In this document: positions 20,935-32,408 of the stretch, one piece after another | How positions within the stretch are numbered: position 1 is the first letter of the stretch | How the letters are laid out: each line of letters opens with the position of its first letter | Assembly: GCA_003439945.1 (NCBI GenBank) | Contig: QVRM01002357.1 | Span: 62,001 to 126,000 of the forward strand | Direction: 5' to 3' | From: Dermanyssus gallinae | Lineage: Eukaryota > Arthropoda > Arachnida > Mesostigmata > Dermanyssidae | DNA: 64,000 bases | The notes under the pieces: generated by a model | What the model was told of the DNA's origin: nothing | The model's input: the letters and a program-made list of their open reading frames with translations, nothing else | The model's database searches: none | Program-made: the position numbers and the translations under genes

Positions 20935-23900
20935 CCATATGTATACGTGATTTATTGAGAATGCAAATGGAGCTACAATTGTCTCCCGCAAACGTGTGCA
21001 CTAGGATATTACTCTATCTCGTATAGAGTGGGTTGGGACCACTTCAGCAGCGTGCCCCGGACGGACGCCGCGTTTCCGCGTTGGACGTCGAGGTCAAGGC
21101 GCTGTCTCAAGAAAGCCGCTGATCTCTTGTCTCCAGTTGCGAGGTTCAGCTGCTCACCGACTCTGTGAAGGAGTTTGCGAGTGAGGTTGCCTGAACCGCC
21201 CAAGGTCTCGAACGCTAGCGGTTGAAACTCATGTGGGTAACCTATTGAGGCGTATTTTGCGAGCTTCTTTCGCCTCGGCTAGATTACCAGCGTGGCCTGC
21301 TGAGATCGCCCCGCCACCGACCATTGAAGGTGCTAATGAGTCGGTAACTGTGGCGTCCCAGACAAGCATCCTGCCCCTGCTGAAGGGGGTTAGAGTCATC
21401 CCGTCAGGGCGTTTGCCGTTGTCGGCGGAGAGACCCTGGGTCTCTAGGATACAGGGAAATCTGCTAGATCGGAGCGCTCGGCTAACAGTGTCGTTAATGC
21501 TGGCATGTCTGGCCCGCCGCCCGGCACTCATGATGCACGATAACCCATGATGGGCTAACTTGTCAACAGGTTGACCACATTTGCATTGGTGGGAGGACAC
21601 AAGATCACAGCCGAGCCGAAGCCCTGTCCCAATTCTGGTCGTCTCATCGTCCCAAAGGGTGCCCAGTGGGGCGCTTGGATGCGCATGCAACCAGGCCCCG
21701 GATCCCTTAGCGGCGACCGCCCGGAGACGAGCCTTTGCAGAGTCGTCCATGGCGCCCGTGAGTAAGCCGCAATACACTTTTTCGTGTAACAACGCGCTCC
21801 AGTCGTGTTGGCTCCGTGGGTTATCCGGGGCACCACTGCAAATTGTCTCCAGCTCCTCTCGTAGGCGTCTTGTATGGTCGTTGTACTGAACAGCGCCGGC
21901 CTCGTCTAGAAGTGCGATGGCGTTGTTCTCGGATCGGAGAAGGGAGGAGACTATAGCTGGCCCAGCCGAGATGAATGGATCCGGAATCCCCAGGCCTCCC
22001 CTGGAGATGGGTAGTTGCGCCTGCTTTCGAGCGGGAGGTGCCAGCGATAGATTAAGGAGAGACTCGAGAGTGTTCAGCGTTAACTCGTTCAATGGACGAA
22101 GGTCGTCCAATCGCCCTGTCAGATCAGCTCCTCGGAGAAGGTGGGTGACCTTGGTGGCTAAAAACGACGAGCGAAGTAAAAAGAGAGCGCGATGAGCGCC
22201 GAGCGGGGTGAGGTTGTTAGCGACGTCCTTTAAAACGTTTTGCTATTTTTCGAGAGCGCGTGTGAGACCCTGTGGTCGCAGGGGGACTCCCAGAAGCTCC
22301 AGGTCGTGGTCGAGGGTGATCTTACAGCCCGGCAATAAAGCTTCAAGGGGACGGAGGTCGGGCGCCTGCGCCGTAATGAACATTTCGCACTTCTCGGGAT
22401 TCAGCTCCAAGCCAGAAATCTGGCGAAATTCGAGCACGCGCCAGACATCTGCAGCGACCATGTCTGCGTCTCCCCCTAGCACACCATCATCAAGGTACCA
22501 AATGTTTAGTGAGCTTTTAAGGGAATCGACCAGCTCTTTAATGCTCAGGCAGAACAATGGAGGGGGCAGAGGATCACCCTGTTGCAGCCCCGTGGCCGAG
22601 GATATGAGAGCGTCTGGGAGAACCAGGTGAGAAGAGTAGCGGTACGCTTGGTAGACGTAGTGTGCCAACTGGGGGCAGTGCGCCCCGACCGCCTTCAACA
22701 GGTGATCCCGTCTTACAGTGTTGAAGGCATTCCTGAAATCTAGCTTTACGAGAACCCCAGGCAGTGAGCGTAAATCGATGAAAGCTCGGGCGGCATGCAC
22801 GGCGGCCTCGACCCCGGCTTGTGCAGCAAAGCCAAGCTGGTGGGAACCAGTCGCCTCGCGGATCCTGTCTCTGGTTCTATTACAAGCAATCTTTGCGGCT
22901 AGCCTGCGCAAGGTGGAGGAGCAAGCGATTGGCCTCACTGACCCATCTTTCTTCTGTATGGCAAAAAGTTTGGCTCCGAGATTATGGGTCGCAGTTGAGG
23001 TGGAGGGACGCCCCACAAGAGCAAGTCCACGATTTTGGCTAATGCGCTAGCCAGCCGACCGGCTGTGTCCCCCAATGTTGGAGATAGCAGGTCCATTAGC
23101 AGCCGTGGTCGAATGAAGTCAAGACTCCCGGTGGAACTTCGGGCAAAAGTCTTGGCCGCGGCTATGACTCCTTCCCCCGACGTGGTACATGGAAGCAGAA
23201 GCCCGGGGGGGGGGGGGGGGGCTGGCCAGTCTAGGTCTGGCGGAGCCGGGGGGTGTTTATTGCGAAGGGCCGCCAGGTGATCTGTGCTGGGAGCCAGGAC
23301 GTCCGACGATCCGATCAACCTGGCTGCCTCTGAAACGTCACCCTCAGTTAGCTTAAGAATGGTCTGGCGGACACGGTCATTCTTGAAAGTGCGGTTTTTC
23401 TTAGCGACTGGGGCTACGACCTCGGCTAGACGCAATCCATTAGAGAATTCCCGCAAATTATGACGAATGATGACGGAGAGTGATTGGGCGTCGTTGCGGG
23501 AGGGAGGAAGACGAAAAACCACTGGCACGAACGAGAAAAGCGCATACCACGCGTGTTCGTTGTTATCGGCTATGACACCCGAGAGAACATTTGCCAATGC
23601 CTCCGCTATCTGTTTTCTTACGGGTTTCGGAACAATTCTTAACAGTCTTGACCTTTTCGCTACGCCCTGGATGTCTTCGATGATGCGGGCGGTCTGTGGT
23701 ATGTTGCTATCAACCGGTGTGGGAGACGTTGTGAATGAGCTAAGAGAGGCTGATGGATGTTTGGCTGCTATGTGTCTCGTAAGCCCTCTTCTTGTGTATT
23801 GTCCGTTGCATAGGGGGCAAGCTGTTTGCTGTGAGTGTGCCGCCGACCCATTTGATTCGCCGCTAGATGTGTTATTGGGGTCGTGCTGCATCATTATTGC

Positions 23901-23990
23901 GTTATGCGTTTGAGGCTCTCCAACGTTAGCAAAAGCTGCATGGGAGGGGTTCTAAAGCCTGCACCAAAGCTCTAAGCTGGCCCAGCGGGT
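20935..23990 (-). mobile_element. LINE with C2H2 finger, RT and restriction-like endonuclease
   Basis: About 3.05 kb on the minus strand. Its ORF runs from 23894 to about 21009, followed by a short 3' UTR with an AATAAA signal and a junction with (TA)n. On the 5' side the sequence changes to a (TTA)n run at 24014-24041. Domain order (N-terminal zinc finger, RT, zinc knuckle, PD..D endonuclease) is that of early-branching LINEs such as R2, R4/Dong, CRE and NeSL, most of which are site-specific. The clade cannot be fixed by eye. A truncated sister copy lies immediately downstream. Confidence 0.85.
21009..23894 (-). pseudogene. LINE polyprotein: zinc finger, reverse transcriptase, endonuclease (few lesions)
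   Basis: Starts at ATG 23894. Residues 27-47 form a C2H2 finger (CPLCNGQYTRRGLTRHIAAKH). A proline-rich spacer follows (23206-23219 is a G run on the plus strand), then the RT: QKKDGSVRPIA, LVKLDFRNAFNTVRRD, GLQQGDPLPPPLF and WYLDDGVLGG with the catalytic YxDD intact. C-terminal: zinc knuckle CKCGQPVDKLAHHGLSC, KRPDGMTLTP and LVWDATVTDS, the PD..D core of a restriction-like nuclease, and finally FETLGGSGN and AFLRQRLDLDVQRGNAAS. Lesions: a one-base frameshift near 22950-23000, one in-frame TAG at 22241-22243, and a one-base slip in an A run near 21240. All catalytic motifs survive, so the copy is young. Confidence 0.88.
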
Positions 23991-24013
23991 CTGATCCGCC
24001 TCCTGACATTTAT

Positions 24014-24041
24014 GTTATTATTATTATTATATTATTATTAG
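24014..24041. repeat. (TTA)n tract at LINE 5' end
   Basis: Imperfect TTA/TAT run on the 5' flank of the minus-strand LINE; read on the element's strand it is (TAA)n. Confidence 0.9.
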
Positions 24042-24194
24042 TTATTGTTGGTCGGCGACCACCGAGTCCTCGAGCAATTGGAATGATATAAGCAATTTTG
24101 TAGATGTTGTATGAGTAATATGTCAGCAATTGTGATACATGTGTACATTGATGAAATGAACCCTTGCTCCAACAACACATACATATATATGTAT

Positions 24195-24310
24195 GTGTTA
24201 TTATAATTATTGTTGTTGTTGTTGTTGCTGTCGCTGTTGCTGCTGTCGCTGTTGTTGCTGCCACTGCTGTCGTCGTTGCTGCTGCTGTTGTTATTATTAT
24301 GTATTACTAT
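24195..24310. repeat. Imperfect trinucleotide tract (TTG/CTG/TTA)n
   Basis: A long cryptic triplet repeat built of TTG, CTG, TCG and TTA units. Frames through it give runs of Cys/Leu or Thr/Ala and are not genes. Confidence 0.92.
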
Positions 24311-24319
24311 TATTATGTA

Positions 24320-26700
24320 GTGTTGCTGCTACTTCTCCAGTGATGACAACGCGGTTACTGGCTTCACTGTGGCAGCCCGCGATAAGTTGTGCAATGACAG
24401 TTGGCGCTACTTTGTAGGTTAGCTGTTCCAACATCAAAATTTGATTGAGCAGCCGTTGGAATTCGAATTTAAATGGCAGCGGCGTGCCGCTTAGAGCCTA
24501 CGGACCGTTACGCCGGTGGTTTCGTTTTGCTTCACCATGACGTGTGGATCTTAACAGCCTCATGGCTGCTCGTGCCTCTGTCGCATGGCCACACACACTA
24601 CACCAAACTGATCACTGAGTTACAGACATCACTCCGGTAGGTCACTTCCTAGGATAATCATCCTGCATACACACGAATGGGCGTGTTTCCTCGGAGCTCG
24701 ATGCGCACACGTCCGCACGAAGCTCCACCGTCACACCGAATCCTATATGCCTCCTTATATACTCACAGATTGCCCGCGCATTTAGTGAGTTCCCGCGTCT
24801 TCGCTAGTAGGGTGGCGGCATCTTCTATTTGGCGCCATGTATTTACTTTGCTTCGGCATTTCCGCCAACCGACGCTGTCTATGCTCGCGCTGCTTAACGG
24901 ACACTGCTATCCTACAGTATGCTATAAAACATATTATCTACTGAGGGCATAACAACAAGCATCGTATCTATGGGTATGTAACCATAGGTCCACGGACGCG
25001 GAGTATAATCCATTCATTTTGACAAAAACGGGTTGAAATGAACCGGTTGTTGAAAATATCAATAAATCATAGAGATACACATGGACGTTACTTACTATCA
25101 CAGCGTGTCTACTGTGAAGCAGCAGTTTATTTTTATTTAAGCAAAATGTTTCCCAAATAATTATTTTTAGGTTTTCTAAGGCGTGTGTCCTGGGTTTAAG
25201 TTACTGTTAATCTTGACTTTCACGAAATCACTGATTTAAATTAGTCAGCGGACAAATTCTTTAACACCATCATATGCTGTGTCGTAGTCAAGGACATTGA
25301 CGTTTGCGTCAAACTGTTGCACAGGTCTACGGTATGAATGTTCGATACGCAGTGCCCACTTTTGTTTTCCTTAATTTTAGCAATTAATACAAGTGAGCTA
25401 CATTAGCTTAGGCGTGATGAGGTGGTCGAGTATATATTTGACATTAAGTATAGCAACTTTAAGAGCTAAAGCTCTACTATTCAAACAGCTGTTATTTGCT
25501 CCGAACTCACCAGCGGGATTTTTCGTAGAGTATATTTAAATCAAACCCTGTTTGGTTAAAAGCTCTAGCTGATATTGACACTAGTGGGCCTTTAACTTGG
25601 ACTTGGCTCACCTTATAGGCGTTTACGTTTATAATTGCATAGCATACTAGTTGCAGCGTTATGCGCCTTCGATATAAGATACGTTTACACACGCCTGTCA
25701 AGCGAATAAAACTAAATCAAGCAATCAGTCAAACAATATGTGGCGCAATCACCTTACGTATAGCAGCCTTCTAAGCTATTTTTATGACTTTATTGGAAAC
25801 TGATTTAGTTTGCATTGCCTGGGCAGGATGAACTAATTTTGAACAATGACGCTAATGCGAATAAACGACAGCAATAGCACCAGTAGCAGCAGCACTGGCA
25901 GAACAGAAAGCTACCGACGTCAAGTCGAGTCTGCAGTTTAAAGGACCACACACAAATCGGCTCAATCGAACTCAAATAGCAAAATAGCAGCAGCTTCTGC
26001 AGGATTATGCATATGCAAATAGCGTACGCTACGGTCGTTTACTTAAACGCAGTACTGCCCTAAGCTCTAAAACACAGTCCGTTCGTGTGCTAGTTAGATA
26101 GGGAGCATAAATAATGGTGCTTTCATACAGATGATAGGAGGCGGTAATACCATACGCAGTGGAATACATGGAGCAAACTGTGGCGGTGATAAGTGGCTAG
26201 CAGCCGGGTAGAGGTGATCAATCACATAGAGGCGACCACAGCTTTTGTGGCTAAGAATGTGTAAAGGAAAAGCTGCGTCCATGATAAGCTGCTGGTATTG
26301 AAACGATGAACGACATAGCAGTTACGTAAAACTAAACGCTAAAATAAAAACGTGATATAATCACCATCGAGCGAATGCCCACTCTACATAACCATACATC
26401 TACATTCTACACTCGAGGGTGGTTTTGGAGGCTTTCCTCACATTATTGCCGAGATTGAGAGGGCGACACACACCCTCATACTTAATAGAAAACTATTAAA
26501 TTTCTGTCGGCATAAGAAAATTAGGTGAGGTTCTTAGAACGTACGAGACCTTTTGCACTCCCAACTCCCACGGCGTGCTAGAGGAGTAAGTAGGTGCCGT
26601 GTTTTTCCTCTTGGTGAATTTCTCTATTCGTCTTTTAAACCCTGTAGGAATAGCTCGGAAGCTGAACTACAGCCCGCTCCAATGCTCTAACGCTCTAAGA
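24320..26700. other. Gene-free stretch
   Basis: No exon, transposon end or protein motif was found on either strand. A GC-richer segment at 24660-24870 has no supported frame. The rest is AT-rich with scattered short frames. Confidence 0.5.
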
Positions 26701-26779
26701 CCTTTGGAGGAGCCTAGCTAGAGTAGAGGGGGAGCTCCGGGCTGACCACCGTTAAGAGCAGTCTGTTCTGATCTTTGTG

Positions 26780-27400
26780 TTGTGCTGTGTCAAGTTGCGC
26801 CGCCCTGCACGTCCGTTCCTTCTGCCGTTTCGATGCGACCTTTCGTGGTTCCCTCCGACTACCAGGCGGCGCTGCGGCTGATCTTTTCTTGCGCACAGGA
26901 GGGCAGGTCTGCCTCAACTCTTGCCTGGTTGGTCGGCCGCGAACAGTCACTTTTCGGTCACCTTCCAAAACTCATAGTAAGTGCTACGTAATAATACGTC
27001 TTCAAGAGATCGTCCCGGGCCTTGGGGCACAGTTCGCTCAAGACATAAGAAATGCCACCGCACACCAGGCAGACAGCAGGGCAGACGAGAGGCCTTGCGA
27101 GAGGCGGGCCCCTGTAGCATCAATCCACATTGTAGCCCCAAGAGAATCGAGACAGAGCTGCAGCGGCTCTTTGCTGTCCCTGAGAGGTCCCGATCACGGC
27201 AAGCGAGCTGGCCACATTACCGCCTCATGCAAGGCTCAGAAGGCTTAGAATACGCCTCTACCGCTTATGCAGATCACGACCGAGACCTCCAACTGCATAG
27301 TGTGCGAGGTCCCGGGTCATCGGGCGGATAGTATAGCATGCCCAATGTGCGGGACAAGCCTACTAGAATTGCAAGAGCGAGAGGATATAGATTAACCAAA
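26780..27400 (+). pseudogene. LINE gag-like relic with zinc-knuckle residues
   Basis: A GC-rich island in AT-rich surroundings. Shifting frames give QEIVPGLGAQFAQDIRNATAH, then near 27265-27390 TSNCIVCEVPGHRADSIACP and MCGTSLLELQ, a CxxC..GH...C array like the retroviral-type knuckles of R1/Jockey gag proteins, followed by LQEREDID. At least two frameshifts interrupt it. The GC-rich sequence continues to about 27600 without a readable frame. Gag assignment is an inference from the knuckle pattern. Confidence 0.45.
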
Positions 27401-27639
27401 GCACGCAGCCCCAGCCGGCGCACTACCGGCACCGACGAAGGCCGCACAATCCGTCAGAGACACAACCTACGCCAGCCCAGCTAAGCCGGCGACGCCCCCG
27501 CCGTAAGATCATCACCCGGCTGGCGAACGACGGCGCGCGGGACGCCTCGCGACAAGAAAGGCACCTGGTACAGATGGGTTTCCTCCAGGGGTCATAAAAA
27601 ACAGGCTTGATTAAATGACGTGATTTTAACCTCACCAAA

Positions 27640-30290
27640 CATCAGGAGAGTCGGCCTTATGCTTGCATGGTGCATTGTCGGATAGAGGGCCGGGACGCAC
27701 TCGAAAAGCTCTGTTAAGAGAAACCCTCGTATTTAAAGGTAAAACCGTTATCATAATAACAATAATTTGAATATATACTCAATGCTGACACACTTTCCTC
27801 TGTCACTACTGTGCGCCATCTGTGTGTGCACAAATAGGAGCCGTTTTCAAAATCAGTGTTCATATTATGCACGTTGTCAAAACTTAGTCAAGGTTAGCAC
27901 AATTTCTAGATGCTTGCTTGTAAAGTACCCAGATGTGTATATTACACTGGAAGGAGCGCCTGCCAATCTTAGAAAGACTTTACCTGTAGGTATCCTATAA
28001 ATGTGATCTGTGTACCTATTTTCCTACTCGTTGTCTCTTTAATGGGTCAAAACATTGGTGCCTAGGCGCAGATTCAGTGGGCTTACATTGCCTACCACGT
28101 TGTGATATCCGATCGAACTGTTTAAGGAGCCACCTCTTGGTGACCCCTCGCCGCGCAAACAGAGCACATAAACAACCTTTGTGCTTGGCGCATGGCCAAA
28201 TGAATACAGCGAAATAATTCACCGTCACTACTTGCGTGTACCCTTAAAAGTATACCAAGATAGCTTCCAAAAATAGTCCTACAGATATCACACACACATA
28301 TATTCTTCTTTAATAAATGATTTTTGTATTTTATTTGACTGGAAGTACGGTTAAGACGAATTAGCTACATAATTCATTTGCATGTGATTGCAATCCCCGC
28401 TTAAAAGTTTTAATATAAATATTTACCGGAAATTAATTAGCTCTGGCGCGAAGGAATGGGATGCGGTGCAAGTACGTAGGGAACTGACGTCTCTTTCTTA
28501 CGTATCTTAGCCAAAGTAAAGTTTGATGGGCTAAGACATGACTAAATCCACCTCTGACAGCAATGTAGGCGTAGCCGTAATCCGGTGAGGCCGTATGAAC
28601 GTAAATACGTCTTGTGCAACTGTTCACCGTTTATGACAAATATTTTACTTGCTTATTTTAAAATTACGTTTTGTATATATTTATTATGCAAGGGTAAGTC
28701 TTCTATACGGCGAAATTCCATTAACGAACTGCACTGCGAGTTGAATCGATGTCACGTGTCTAACTTTTTGCGTTAATTTGTTTCACAAGGTGTTTCTGGA
28801 AGTTAAACTTATTATATTAAAAAAATCACGTCTAGGTGTCTCGAATTACGTCTAGGGTGTAGATCAGCCCAAGCAATCCAAATGTGATCTGTTAATGTGA
28901 TTTCGAAGGTTGTACTGAATTATGTCTTCATTATCTATGTCGGTATCTCTAACGGAGGCCAGTCAGGTATTATGCACGTTAGCCAGTAAATAATAAATGT
29001 ATTTTGTAGACATTAGTAGACATTCACCAAAAATACCGATCAACAAGGCGCGCATTCAAACTGAACACGGGTAGCCGATGCGGTCTTGATCCGCTCATAG
29101 TCTGAACAACATCGTTCTGAAGCACTTCGCATGTTGACGGCTTATCGTGATATCGACGTATACCTGTATTTCTAAAGGTTACATTTTAGTTTCACATAGG
29201 GTTTCCTTTTAAGTACACTACACATGTTCAGAATTATTGACAAAATGTGCCGACTTTACGCTAACAATATTTAGGGGAGCGGCTACGAAAAGTAGTGCTT
29301 TAAATTTGGCTGGCCTTTTGACTCAGTTGCTTAGTTGAAATGTTTTCTTAATAGTGAACTCCTCTAGATAATCTGTCTCAGTCCGATGTCGCCCTCTGGC
29401 ATACATGTACGGCAAAATATTGAGAGAAAATGTCAAAATAAGGATATTCCGCAACGAAATAAACCAATGCGCTATCGTATTGCACTTATGAAGCCACTCT
29501 CGTTGAATTCATTTTCTCGCTATTGGAAATACTGCCTACTACATTGTTTAACTCTATGGTTTACGGTTTAATATGTTCGGACAAACAGACGGCGTCACCA
29601 CTACACGACGCTGGGCTACCAAAGCAATTCGGAAATCTATTATTGCAAAAAAGGCTTGCGAAGTGCATTGGCGTCGGACGCCACCTCCCAAGAGGCTCCA
29701 TTGTTATCGATTAGCCGTCTCCTTCACCTACTTGAAATGAAAATGAATTATATACTACGTACCTGCTGTCCCCTGTCACGCCGCTTGCAAACACGATTAT
29801 GTTTTGCCCGTTTCTCTCACCCGTTTTTTAAACATTTCCTGCCACTACCACTATTACAAATAGATGAACAAGTACATCCGGTGCTGCTAAATGTGACAGC
29901 GATGGTATTTTTCTTGCTTGACGTGCTGTTGTTGTTATGGTTGTTGTTGTTATCGTCGTTGTTGTAGCTTTTGTCGTTCAGCCTGTACATAGACGCATGC
30001 AAGTGGACAGCCAGATAGAAACGCCCTGTTAGGCTATTGGTAAGGCGCGGCCATGACCCTTTATTGGATTTCGCCTCGAGTCGATTTTTCTGAACGGTGG
30101 CGCTTGTTGGAGTTAGTGTGTGTGCCGTGCTCTCGTCGGGGCGCGAACATTCGGAACCTTTGGTCTCTGCCAATGCCTGCCAGGTTGGCTAATTTGCTCG
30201 GCCATGAACAGGCAAGCAGCCAACTGGCCTTTTCTTATACGTGAGGTTTTGGAAAGTCGTAACGAACATGCGTCACTGACAGCTAGCAGT
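27640..30290. other. Gene-free stretch
   Basis: AT-rich DNA with only short frames. I see no splice-phased exon, RNA gene or transposon end. A TTG/GTT-rich triplet run lies at about 29925-29968. Confidence 0.5.
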
Positions 30291-30330
30291 GACTAGTGTA
30301 GGACTTACAAAACCCACTAAGCCCGGATTA
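30290..30330 (-). repeat. R1-like LINE 3' UTR motif, isolated
   Basis: On the minus strand this reads GGGCTTAGTGGGTTTTGTAAGTCCTACACTAG in outline, parallel to the 3' UTR block of the LINE copies at 9.5 and 34.4 kb (GGTTTTTAGTGGGTT..(CCTACACTAC)). No coding part is recognisable next to it. Confidence 0.45.
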
Positions 30331-30619
30331 TGTTCCACCTACCCAGACTCAAAATTGCGCGGCATTTCTCTGGCGCCCTTTTAGCACTCCATGCTCCTTG
30401 CTTACGCTTCTCCTGTCTTGACCCGCCCCGCCTGGGCGGTCACCACTCATGTTTCCTTGGCGCCCTGCCAGCCTTTCTTGCCTCGCTTACTCTAAGGCCA
30501 TCTTGCATTCCATATGACATCCAGGTAGGCCCTGCCCATCTCTCTGCTCGTTCGCAGAATATACCATTCACTCCACCCCCTTGCGTAAGCCTTGCGATCA
30601 GGCTTGTGTCGTCAAAATA

Positions 30620-31700
30620 GAATGAAGGAACGCGTCTATGTTTCCCGCCAATTTCCTAGCTTTATTGCTGCTCATCAGTGTTTTATTTATCACAGACTAC
30701 CAGCGGGCCTGCAGGACCTTGGTTCTGGCAGCCGCTTCCTTCAGTGAGCTCTCCAGCTCCGTGCGTGCATGCAGCCGCTGTTGCATTTTATGCCGAAAGG
30801 GAAAGGCGGATTTGGCGGAGCAAAGAAATATTGAAGTACAGAGTTTCAAGTCAATTAATCGTCCAAGTCAAGGTAGACGCTTTCACCACTGTCACCATCG
30901 CCGCTATTTCCTTCTGCTGCGACTCGAGCACATTTACATGATTTTGACAAGTTTCCTACCATATTTCAAGCGTCACCAAATTGTGCCAAAGAACAGAGAC
31001 GACTATCATTATAATTACTCATAGAGTTCAACTCAGCTAGTAATACAATTGTATAATGCTATGGCAATATGGTTAGGGTATGGCTATAGCAGTATGGTCA
31101 GCTGCTGCCAGGGACGCTAATAGAAATGTACTTCAAAGTATCGATTTAGTCCACGTATTCAATAAGTGTCTGATTTTGGCCTGTTGTTATCCAACTGAAG
31201 TTTCAACTCGCACTTCGGTACTCCCGTTTCACGCAGCTGTATAACGGCCATCGACGGAAAAGTGACAGGGTCTACAAGTAGCGTGTTAAACAGAGGTTCG
31301 TCAATGTGTTCAATGGGGCTGCATATTTTATCGCATGGTTGTTGACTTAAGTAGAGCCGTCGAGTGTCTCTTTTTGTTTCAACGGCACCACTAACGCTTT
31401 TAGTAGCCGATATTATAAAAACACAGCACAGAAAGAACCAGCGCTAATGTTAACCTGCAACGACAACAATTATACGTGCAGTTTTTATAGAATGCGGCCA
31501 ATAAATCGGACGTAAATGCAAGTTTAAGTACCGTAAAATAATGCAATAGGTTTATCCATAAGTTCGCTTCGAAAATCACGTTCGCCGCACTGCGCAGACC
31601 CGGGGGAGGATGAAAACTGTTGGGAGAGGACTGTTTTTACAAGGCGCTAGGAGCAGACCGGCGTGCAATACTGTGGAATTCATTCGAATATCTAACTCAC
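30620..31700. other. Gene-free stretch
   Basis: A 128-codon frame at 30638-31024 has no motif, a composition like its surroundings and no splice context that I trust; I leave it uncalled. Confidence 0.45.
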
Positions 31701-31724
31701 GCGAACCGTAACGCTTAAGTGAAA

Positions 31725-31931
31725 ATGGCCGAGTTAAATGTGCATTTTCGGCATTTAATGCAATTTCATCCCCTTAATGGCAAACAATTCAATTCCTTGG
31801 AAGGTGTTAAAACGTGTATAGATCATTACTTCACAAGCCAGGACGCCACCTTCTGGTGGGATGGAATGATGAACTTACCCGAACCTTAAACTACGGTAGT
31901 TGAACAAAGTGGGCAATACAGCATTCAATAA
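31725..31931 (+). pseudogene. mariner deletion derivative: transposase N- and C-termini joined
   Basis: ATG 31725 opens MAELNVHFRHLMQFHPLNGK, the mariner transposase N-terminus (compare MEDKNTHFRHIMLF at 32590). This runs directly into FNSLEGVKTCIDHYF, DATFWWDGMMNLP and VVEQSGQYSIQ, the C-terminal end of the same protein (compare LEAIKNHLTQYFDEKDKTFW). About 300 codons of catalytic core are missing, and one TAA follows NLPEP. The sequence differs from the 4.5/32.4-kb mariner and so belongs to another mariner lineage. I could not identify its terminal repeats. Confidence 0.75.
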
Positions 31932-32408
31932 AAGCGTTCCGTTGTAACGACATGCGTCTTTAAAGAATTGGTGGAAAATCGGAACGGACTTATGGATCAA
32001 CACAACAGTTACATCTTTGCAAGCACTGGACACCGATACGTGTATGTACACGTACAACACAATATAAAGTCATCTTTATGTAAGCAATATATTACTAACA
32101 CGTGCACATAAGGTATAGTTCAACATATGCAACACCAAGGAGACAGAAAGAAGGTAAGAAGAACCGTTGCTCTACTAGATCTGCGTTCGTTGTGAATTGC
32201 TTATTTGTGACCGTGTTCATTGCAGAAACAATGGTATTAATTATCTCATTAGAAAAGCCGGCTCTACTAGACACCGAAATGCAACCTCTACTGAAGATAT
32301 ATCCAAACGCAGTAGTGACCGCAGCAATTCAGTGCTCTATATGCAGCGGTTCCACTTTTGTCGCCCTAGTTCTCATTCAAACAAGCACAATTCCTACCGC
32401 TCGATATA

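Noticed and set aside
23206..23220. G15 run as a G-quadruplex or regulatory site
   Set aside because: It encodes a proline run in the LINE spacer on the other strand, and its length may also reflect slippage or sequencing error.
22718..23913. Plus-strand frames of 80-150 codons across 20-24 kb and 34.5-37.4 kb
   Set aside because: They are antisense shadows of the GC-rich LINE genes on the minus strand.
24010..24417. Ala/Thr-rich and Cys-rich frames
   Set aside because: They are translations of a triplet repeat tract.
30638..31024. 128-codon plus-strand frame
   Set aside because: No motif, composition like the surroundings, and an overlapping frame of similar length; likely chance.
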